Part shown: positions 32,030 to 39,264 of the stretch, one piece after another
Layout of the letters: the number at the start of each line of letters is the position of its first letter
How positions within the stretch are numbered: position 1 is the first letter of the stretch
Notes under the pieces: generated by a model
What the model was told of the DNA's origin: nothing
The model's database searches: none
Seen by the model: only the letters and a program-made list of their open reading frames with translations
Origin: Chloroflexota bacterium
GTDB lineage: Bacteria; Chloroflexota; Dehalococcoidia; Lucifugimonadales; UBA3495
NCBI GenBank assembly: GCA_027624135.1
Contig: JAQBXL010000014.1
Coordinates: 1 to 39,264, forward strand
DNA: 39,264 nucleotides
Reading direction: 5' to 3'
Made by a program: the position numbers and the translations under genes

Positions 32030-33382
32030 GTCGGCCAAGGGGGCCACTGCGCCCAGGTCTTCCAGGTTATCCAGCATCTCTAGAACAGAACTGGCGTTTT
32101 CGCCGGTCAGGGCCATGGTGGCGCAATCTTTGAACTTGACCCGCACTTCTTCCATGGTCGCGCCACGCAATGCGCCGGTTGTGGCGCGGTCGGCGCGCTC
32201 GGTCAGCACCCGACCGTCCTTCAGGTGAAATTCAACCTCGTGATAGGCCTCGGTCCAACTGGTCTGGCCTTCAAATCCGGAGTGGCGTTTCATCTCGATC
32301 TTGGGGATGAGTTCCTGAGCTTCGGGCCGCATCACCTGCTCGTCGGTGAAGGTCGACATGCCCACGCGGCCGTCCAGAAGCTCTGCAGCCAGACAGTACT
32401 GCATGCTGAATTTGCCCTCTAGCCCCTCTTTGGGCCGGGAGTGGATCAGGGACCGGGGCGGGTCGAAGTCCACCCTGACCTCGATACGTTCGATGTTGGC
32501 CGCGGCCAACGACTCCCGTTGCTGGAGCCTGGTCGTGGCGTCCAGGGCCAGGTGAGCGCTGCCGCAGCAAGGGTATTTCTTGATCTCGATACCCGATTCC
32601 ACCATGAAACAGCGGCTGCCCAAGGACGCAGCGGCTTTCTCCGGGTCATAGTCGTTGCCGCCGGAGAAGGCGCGCATGAACCCGAAGCGCCCCTCCAGGG
32701 CATCGGTTCCTGACGTGAAGCCACGTTGCACCAGTTTGGCGGCGGTGATGCCCGATTTGCAGGCGTGCCCAGCGTGGAACGGCTTGGTCATGGTCCCGAA
32801 GTTCTGACGCAATCCCGATGATTGCGAAGCCCCTAAAGAGATTGCCATTGCCGTTTGCTCTTCATTTAGTCCGAGCAGCCGGGACGCAGCGGCGGCCGCT
32901 CCCAACGCGCCCAGCGGTCCGGTCGGGTGCCAGCCAAGGTCATCAAAGTAGGCGGGGCTGATGGCGTCGCCCACGGCGCAGGCGACTTCGAACCCAAGCA
33001 AGTAGGCAAGGAGCATCTCCCGGCCCGTCGCGCCGGCCTCTTCTGCGACCGGAAGCGCCGCCGGGATCAGAACGGCGCTGGGGTGGGTCTTGGTTATGAA
33101 GGTGATGTCGTCGTAGTCAAGGGCGTGGGACATGGCCCCGTTGATCAACCCGGCTTCGGGGGCGCTGGTCTTGAACCCCCGCCCGATCACGGTGGCCGCT
33201 GGATTGCCACCTAAGTCGTTCAAATAGTCGACTAAGATATCTGCCAATGGTTCTTTGGACCCGGCCAACGCGCAACCCAGGCAGTCGATGATGGCGGCTT
33301 TGGCAGAGGATATTGCCTCGGGCGGAAAGTCCTCCAGTTCGGTGTTTACGACGTATTCGGCAATCTTTTTTGTAACTTCCAC
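32015..33382 (-). CDS. MmgE/PrpD family protein
   Basis: AIIDCLGCALAGSKEP, HALDYDD, GWHPTGPLGALGAAAAASRLLGL, FHAGHACKSGI. Confidence 0.92.
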   Translation of the reverse strand: MEVTKKIAEYVVNTELEDFPPEAISSAKAAIIDCLGCALAGSKEPLADILVDYLNDLGGNPAATVIGRGFKTSAPEAGLINGAMSHALDYDDITFITKTHPSAVLIPAALPVAEEAGATGREMLLAYLLGFEVACAVGDAISPAYFDDLGWHPTGPLGALGAAAAASRLLGLNEEQTAMAISLGASQSSGLRQNFGTMTKPFHAGHACKSGITAAKLVQRGFTSGTDALEGRFGFMRAFSGGNDYDPEKAAASLGSRCFMVESGIEIKKYPCCGSAHLALDATTRLQQRESLAAANIERIEVRVDFDPPRSLIHSRPKEGLEGKFSMQYCLAAELLDGRVGMSTFTDEQVMRPEAQELIPKIEMKRHSGFEGQTSWTEAYHEVEFHLKDGRVLTERADRATTGALRGATMEEVRVKFKDCATMALTGENASSVLEMLDNLEDLGAVAPLADLLGG

Positions 33383-33697
33383 AGTGAAACTCCAGCGACC
33401 CTTCGGACTAAAATTGTCGGTTCAGTAAAGCACGGTTGGACACCCCAAGCAACGGCGCAACCGTGGTTCCATATAGTAACTTATGCACGGGTTGGTCGTT
33501 GCTAGTGGATAAGTGAGTGCTATATGGGGATAAAAGGCCAAAGCGATCGCATAATCGGACGTGATGCGTGGACAGTAGATGCCTCAAGGTTGACGAGTTG
33601 CGCTCCCTTGCCGCTCCGGTGGCGGCGGGGTATCATTGGCGATCAGGTGACTAGCTTTGGTTTTTGAAGAAATCTATCCGAAAATTACGGAGGCCTC

Positions 33698-34087
33698 ATG
33701 AGCACCCAGATCAGCGGAAAAGAACTGGCTTTAGTTAAAGGCACCCAGTCCCCCGAAACCACGACCCAGACGGCTGGCATGATCCGGAAGCCCGGTATCG
33801 ACAGCAACACCGCCGGCGCCAGCAAGATCTGGCTCGGCCACGTGGAATGCCTGCCGAATACCATGGGACCGCCCCACCACCACGGTGAGGCCGAAACCGC
33901 CGCCTATGTCCTCAAGGGACATATCCGGGTCTATCACGGCGAGGACTACAAGGAGTACATCGAGGCTGGCCCCGGAGAATTTATCTTCGTGCCGGCCAAC
34001 TTCAATCATATCGAGGGCAACCCCTACGACGAGCCGGCGGAAGCAGTATTGTCGCGCGGTCCGGACAACATCGTCATCAACCTATAG
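33698..34087 (+). CDS. Cupin domain protein
   Basis: GPPHHHGEAETAAYVLKGHIRVYHG ... PGEFIFVPANFNHIEGN. Confidence 0.85.
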   Translation: MSTQISGKELALVKGTQSPETTTQTAGMIRKPGIDSNTAGASKIWLGHVECLPNTMGPPHHHGEAETAAYVLKGHIRVYHGEDYKEYIEAGPGEFIFVPANFNHIEGNPYDEPAEAVLSRGPDNIVINL

Positions 34088-34095
34088 CTCACTTG

Positions 34096-34113
34096 CCCTA
34101 GGTTCCCTAGGTC
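34096..34113. repeat. 9-bp tandem duplication after the cupin stop codon
   Basis: CCCTAGGTT/CCCTAGGTC. Confidence 0.5.
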
Positions 34114-34130
34114 AATATTGCGAACAAATA

Positions 34131-34168
34131 CCGGTCCGACCACAATCGTGGTCGGGCCGGTTGCTTTT
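34131..34168 (+). terminator. Rho-independent-like terminator after the cupin gene
   Basis: CCGGTCCGACCAC-AATC-GTGGTCGGGCCGG followed by TTGCTTTT. Confidence 0.75.
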
Positions 34169-34288
34169 GGGGACTAGGATGAATGATCGGACAGAGCCTG
34201 CCTCCGGGCTTGAAGATGGTGTCTTCTTTGCTCCAATCCAGGTCTGGCGACAGGGCCTGGAACCCAGACAGGATGTATACTAGACCAG

Positions 34289-34312
34289 GCACGGCACAGG
34301 GGCCGTGCTTTT
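34289..34312 (+). terminator. Second intrinsic-terminator-like hairpin, upstream of the MFS gene
   Basis: GCACGGC-ACAGGG-GCCGTGC-TTTT. Confidence 0.6.
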
Positions 34313-34415
34313 CCTCTCCCGCCTATCTAGCTATCCAGCATTTTTATCATCTTAAGGTTGTCCAGCAACTGTCATCCGGCTCCTGGCCGTTGCAGACCCG
34401 AGAACCCGCTCCAAA

Positions 34416-35798
34416 TTGATTAAAGCAAGAATCACACAGAAAATGCGGCTGCCCCGGAACATGTTCTATGGCTGGTGGATCGCAATCATCTCAGCCGGGG
34501 CCGATTCCCTGAAACACGGCACCTTTAACAAAGGTTTCACCTCCTACATCATCCCGCTCCGTGCTGAATTGGGAATCAGTGTCGCCGCAATCTCTTTCGC
34601 CGAGTCGCTGGGGCGTATGGAAGGCGGGCTCCAGGGTCCATTAATGGGTTGGGCCACAGACCGGTTCGGTCCCCGAGTCATCATGATGTTTGGGGGTCTC
34701 ACATCCGGTCTCGGGTTCATCCTGCTCTCGTTCACTCAGAGCTATCTATATTTCGTCTGCATCTTCGTGGGGCTGATGTCCCTGGGGTTCCGGGCTGGCT
34801 ACAACAACGCCACCATGCCAGCTCTGAACCAGTGGTTCCGGAGGCGCCGCGGCTTGGCCATGGGCATCGCCGGAATGGGCACGGCTATCGGCGGCATCGC
34901 CCTCGCTCCACTGATGGGCTTCTTTGTGCTAAGCGCCGGGTGGCGTCCTGCGGCCTTCCTCTCAGGTGTGATTATCATAGCGGTGGTCATTCCTTTGTCG
35001 TTCCTGATCCGCCGGGACCCAGAGGGCATGGGGTTGCGGCCAGATGGAGACCCAATTCCGGACAATGAGATCGACCTCACCGGGGCCGTTTCAGGAGAAG
35101 ATCGAGACGCCGGGAAAAGTCGGCGCGGTGCCGTCATACTTCATGCAGGTGAGCCAGATTTCACTGCTCCAGAGGCCATGAGGACGCCTGCATTCTGGAT
35201 GATAGTGCTGGCCGTAGGGATGCGGAATACAGTCCATTCTGGCGTGACGTGGCTGATGGTGCCTTTGATGGTCTGGTTCCTCATGGGGTCGGGGCGCACC
35301 CAAGACGACGCTCAACCCATCGCCGTGGCCTTCATCGGGATAATGTCCTTCGCCCTGTTGTTGATGACGCCGATCATCGGCTGGCTGGGCGACAAGTGGT
35401 CCAAACCGAAGTTGAGTTCCGTCTGCATGGTCGGCGGAGCATTGTCCATGTTGCTCCTGGTTGAGGACACCGGGCATATCTGGCAGGTGTTGGCGTTTGT
35501 GGTTCTGTTGGCCTTCTCCGAGACCGCCAATCCATTGGCCTGGGCAATCATGGGGGACTTTTTCGGGCGGCGCAGTTACGCGACGCTACGGGGTTGGCAG
35601 CACCTTCCGGACCAGTTGATGTCCATGTGGACGCCGTTATGGATGGGGATAATCTTCGACCATACCGGCAGCTACAAATGGGCCTTGATCCCGCTGGTCG
35701 TCATCTACTGTCTGGCGGCGGTATCTTATTGGTTCATACCCACTCCCAAAACGCCGGCGCGGGTGCTGGCCTACCGGGAGCAGGGCCAGATCAAGTAG
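34416..35798 (+). CDS. MFS transporter
   Basis: 460 aa; GWWIAIISAGADSLKHGTFNKGFTSYI, MGWATDRFGPRVIMMFGGL; the start may instead be the ATG at 34443. Confidence 0.87.
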   Translation: MIKARITQKMRLPRNMFYGWWIAIISAGADSLKHGTFNKGFTSYIIPLRAELGISVAAISFAESLGRMEGGLQGPLMGWATDRFGPRVIMMFGGLTSGLGFILLSFTQSYLYFVCIFVGLMSLGFRAGYNNATMPALNQWFRRRRGLAMGIAGMGTAIGGIALAPLMGFFVLSAGWRPAAFLSGVIIIAVVIPLSFLIRRDPEGMGLRPDGDPIPDNEIDLTGAVSGEDRDAGKSRRGAVILHAGEPDFTAPEAMRTPAFWMIVLAVGMRNTVHSGVTWLMVPLMVWFLMGSGRTQDDAQPIAVAFIGIMSFALLLMTPIIGWLGDKWSKPKLSSVCMVGGALSMLLLVEDTGHIWQVLAFVVLLAFSETANPLAWAIMGDFFGRRSYATLRGWQHLPDQLMSMWTPLWMGIIFDHTGSYKWALIPLVVIYCLAAVSYWFIPTPKTPARVLAYREQGQIK

Positions 35799-35801
35799 CG
35801 A

Positions 35802-36986
35802 CTAGCCTTGCGGATTCGCAATCGCCTTGGCGAATCCCTGAACCGCCTCCTCCAACACCCAATCCTCTACGCAGTAGGAGATTCGGAAATAGCCCGGCGT
35901 GCCGAATCCGCGCCCTGGCACGACCAGAACGTTGCTGTTCAGAAGGGTCCGGCAGAAGATTGCATCGTCCTCGATGGGCGCCTTCGGGTACAGGTAGAAC
36001 GCTCCCTGGGGCCGAACCACGTCGTAACCCAACTCCCCAAGGTGTTGGCAGAGATAATCCCGCTTCTTCTCGTAGTACCCTGCGTCAACACTGACTTCCT
36101 GGAGGTTGCGGACGATGTGCTGCATCAAGGCTGGGGCGTTCACAAACCCCAGGGTGCGGTTGCAGAAAGCCAGTCCGGCGGACAATTCTTCTTTGTCCTT
36201 GTAGTTGGGGTTAACCGCGATGTAGCCGATGCGCTCTCCCGGCAAGGCTAGGTCCTTGGCGTGGGACGTAACCACCACGCTGTTGTCGTAGTGGGGCAGC
36301 ACCTGGGGGTAGCTCATGCCGTCGAAGATTATGCGCCGGTAGGGCTCGTCGCTGATGATGAATATCTCGGCGCCGTACTCGGCCTGTTTACGCTCCAACA
36401 GCGCTGCCAGTCCCTTGATGCTAGTTTCGGAGTAAACAGCGCCGCTGGGGTTGTTGGGCGAGTTAACCATGATGGCTCGCGTCTTGGCGGTCATGGCGGC
36501 TTCGATCGCCGCCAGGTCTGGTTGGAACTGGTCGTCGCAGGCCGCAACTACCGGCACACCGCCGTGGTTGTCGATGTAGTAAAGGTATTCCCAGAAGTAT
36601 GGCGACAGGATTATGACCTCGTCGCCCTCGTTGAGAATGGTCTTCAGCACCACGTTGGCGGCGGCGGCGGCTCCGCAGGTCATGATCACGTCGCCACCGG
36701 AGAAGTCCAGACCGGTTTCTTTCTGCAGGGCGTTGGCCACGGCTTGGCGTGTCTCCATGTAGCCGGGGTTGGGCATGTAGCGGTGCATCCCCGAGAGCGG
36801 TGCATTCGCCAGGCGGCGCAACTCGTCGTGGAACTCCTGGGGCGGCTCTATAACCGGGTTGCCCAGAGACAGGTCGAACACCTTGTCGGCCCCGATCTGG
36901 GCCTTAAGCGCCATCCCTTCTTCAAAGACGCGGCGGATCCAGCCACCCTCGTCCATGAACCGCCGGACCTTTTGCGACACCGCCAT
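35802..36986 (-). CDS. PLP-dependent aminotransferase class I/II
   Basis: MVNSPNNPSGAVYS, ISDEPYRRIIFDG, SHAKDLALPGERIGYIAVNP; start at MAVSQKVRRF with GGAGGTAG upstream, rather than ORF-track 37046. Confidence 0.9.
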   Translation of the reverse strand: MAVSQKVRRFMDEGGWIRRVFEEGMALKAQIGADKVFDLSLGNPVIEPPQEFHDELRRLANAPLSGMHRYMPNPGYMETRQAVANALQKETGLDFSGGDVIMTCGAAAAANVVLKTILNEGDEVIILSPYFWEYLYYIDNHGGVPVVAACDDQFQPDLAAIEAAMTAKTRAIMVNSPNNPSGAVYSETSIKGLAALLERKQAEYGAEIFIISDEPYRRIIFDGMSYPQVLPHYDNSVVVTSHAKDLALPGERIGYIAVNPNYKDKEELSAGLAFCNRTLGFVNAPALMQHIVRNLQEVSVDAGYYEKKRDYLCQHLGELGYDVVRPQGAFYLYPKAPIEDDAIFCRTLLNSNVLVVPGRGFGTPGYFRISYCVEDWVLEEAVQGFAKAIANPQG

Positions 36987-37115
36987 ATAACTACCTCCAA
37001 TAAGTACGCCGCCAGCCTCTGGTGCAAAGCTAGGCGAGTGTAGCAACGCGGGTTGAGGGTGTCAAAGAATAGGAGCCGAAGGCTCGATTCATGCCAAATA
37101 TTAATGCGACTTTAT

Positions 37116-37145
37116 TTGAATTGAAATTCCTGATTGCCCTAATAT
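37116..37145 (+). promoter_or_regulatory. Weak candidate promoter for the MMPL gene
   Basis: TTGAAT, 18 nt, TAATAT; consistent with translation from ATG 37221. Confidence 0.3.
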
Positions 37146-37220
37146 ATGAATAATCAAAGACTAAGTATTCTCCCGGCCATTCGCAGATATGGTCGGGAGA
37201 GCCGCTGGAGGCCCAAATTG

Positions 37221-39003
37221 ATGAAAGCCCTGGATTCCTTCCAATCAGCGATAGTTGAGCTTGGTATTGCCAGGCCCAAGCTCGTCATGATTGGCGCGCT
37301 GATTGCAACCGTCGTGCTTCTGGCCGGGCTGGTTCTGAGGGTAGAGGTAGATACCGATCCGGAGAATATGCTCTCCGAATCGAATTCTGTTCGAGTGCTG
37401 AATCGGTCCATCGCCGAAGAATTTGGGGCCAAGAACATGTTGTTCTTGGGAATCGTCAACGAGAGCGGAGTCTTAAACGCAATCACGCTCTCGAACGCAG
37501 TCCGCGTTGTTGCTGAGATCAAGAATTTAGACCGCGTCGAATCGGATGGCGTGCTCAGTTTCATGGCAGTCGGCGATGTACCAGCGGATGGCCCTACCCC
37601 CGATGATGTAGAGCGGATTGGTGACGACCTGGCCCGGGATACTGTGCTGGGAAAGCGGCTGATCTCGGAGGACGGAACCGCCCTTGCCGTTTATATCCCG
37701 CTAAAGAGCAAGGGAGATGTCAACTCGGTAACCGCAGAGGTAGAACGGCTGCTTGAGATTCACAATCTGGGCGGCGCCGGGAAAAATTACTTCGCCGGCT
37801 TGCCACTGGCCGAGGAGAAATTCGGTCGGGACATGTTCATTCAGATGGCCCTCTTGGCGCCCATCGCCGGGATGCTCATCTTCATGTTGATGCTCTATTT
37901 CTTCCGTAAGTTGATCCTCGTGATAGCAGCGATGCTGGTGGCCATGCTTAGCGTGGTCTGGACCATGGGGCTTTTGACCGGAACCGGCTTCACCCTGCAC
38001 ATCATGAGTTCCATGATTCCTATATTCCTGATGCCCATCGCCGTCTTAGACAGCATCCATATCCTGAGCGAATTTTTCGAACGCTATCCCCTGGCTCAGG
38101 ATCGGAAGACCACGCTGCGGACGGTCTACGGAGAGTTAGCCACGCCAATCACTTTCACATCGCTCACCACAGCGGTGCCTTTCGCCTCATTGGCCCTGGC
38201 GCCCATCCCGCCGGTGCAGGTGTTTGGGCTATTCGTGGCCTTCGGAGTCGTCGCCGCCTGGTTGTTAACGATGCTGTTCCTGCCCGCGTTCATCATGCTG
38301 CTGAGCGAAGATGGCTTGCAACGGAGTATCACCGGAGACGACGATTCAACGAGCCGTTTTCTGACGGGAGGGCTGCGGCGGTTGAGCCGGTTCGCGGTCA
38401 GCAAGCCCATAGTATTACCAGTATTGTTCATCGTGCTTGGGGTGGCCGCCATACCTGGAATGACCAAGGTCTCGGTCAACGACAACCCGGTCCGGTGGTT
38501 CAAGTCGGGTAGTGAGATCCGGGTGGCGACTGAGGAGTTGAACCGCTTGTTCCCCGGAGTCTACAACGCCAGTCTGGTCATCGAGGGCAGCGAACCGGGA
38601 ATGCTCACCGATCCTGAGATGGTATCGGACCTCCTAGCGATGGAAGAACAGCTTTCCAGAGTCGGGTCCGTAGGGCAGGTTACATCCTACGCCGATCTGG
38701 TCGTGTCAGGGTCGGGACCAGATGCCATACCGAAGAGCCCAGAGGGGGTTGAGAGTCTATTGGACGACGTTTTCACCTCGCCGCGCGGGACGTTTGCCAG
38801 CGCGTTGATCTCCCCGGATTATCAGAGGGCCAATGTTCAGGTGACGATGAACAGCGGGGATAACAAGTCGATGCAGGAAGTGCTCGACGCTGCCGACGCC
38901 TTTTTTGCGGAGCGGCCATTTCCGCCAGGAGTGACAGTTGAATGGGCTGGGTAGACGTATTTGAACCTGGTATGGCAGGACAAGATGGTCTCTGGCATGC
39001 TAA
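37221..39003 (+). pseudogene. MMPL/RND family transporter, interrupted
   Basis: MKALDSFQSAIVELG... with GGAGG RBS; RND-like TM segments; open frame ends at TAG 38952-38954 but family-like sequence TYLNLVWQDKMVSGML continues in the same frame, then is lost at about 38998-39003. Confidence 0.7.
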
Positions 39004-39264
39004 ACCGACATTCCCCAGATCAAACCGACTTTCCTGGATATAGCTCCCTCTGGGATACCGCCAACGGTAATTCCGCATTCCAAGGACGTCAAATGCGGCC
39101 TGATGCGCTCAACCTCCCGCTTTCATAGGGCAACCACTGTACTGCCAAGCGTTAAATCCCAAAACCGCTGGTCTGCGCCCAAGTCTCTCCCTTGAGAAGC
39201 CCCTTTGCCCTGGACGACCCCTTAACCGTCACCAATCTCGACGCTCCAAAGCAGACTAGCCAGG
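38998..39264. mobile_element. Possible insertion sequence terminus (IS21-like repeats)
   Basis: Abrupt loss of MMPL homology at TGCTAAACCGACATTCCCCAGATCAAACCGACTTTCC; AAACCGAC repeated 20 bp apart; no transposase ORF inside the window. Confidence 0.35.

Noticed and set aside
33420-33690. Intergenic region checked for tRNA or other structured RNA
   Set aside because: No cloverleaf or CCA end and no recognisable family; no support beyond being non-coding.
34183-34419. 78-aa plus ORF before the MFS gene
   Set aside because: Spans the terminator-like hairpin; no RBS or family resemblance.
36261-37043. 260-aa plus-strand ORF
   Set aside because: Antisense to the class I aminotransferase.

Overview
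The 39.3 kb window is bacterial and gene-dense. The protein content suggests a Chloroflexota (SAR202/Dehalococcoidia-like) genome, but that is inference and no phylogeny was run. Core genes on the minus strand are rpoB, rpoC, class 1 pyrD and secA, with a near-perfect sigma70 promoter ahead of rpoB. Accessory genes include: a stand-alone molybdopterin oxidoreductase large subunit with a MoaD/ThiS carrier; a copper locus (CsoR, tandem DUF1330, CopA, His-rich YHS protein) preceded by an HTH-less ArsR-type C-terminal domain; MFS, hydantoinase-like and VOC genes; a minus-strand NHL/DUF1501/DUF1800 cluster; SDR, MmgE/PrpD, cupin, MFS and aminotransferase genes; and an MMPL/RND gene that appears broken by an in-frame TAG and a downstream junction resembling an IS end. 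I saw no tRNA, rRNA or CRISPR array. The most unusual non-coding signal is a recurrent set of short tandem duplications (unit 9-20 bp, mostly 12-14 bp) at or just beyond stop codons of unrelated genes (about 4502, 5608, 23012, 24609, 29593, 34096), plus one just upstream of a start (21587). Other notable items are a CsoR-type G/C-tract operator, a 22-bp perfect stem capped by a GNRA-like loop, a compound GTCATTCTGAG-type palindromic repeat, and a hydantoinase-like enzyme lacking the usual active-site Tyr.
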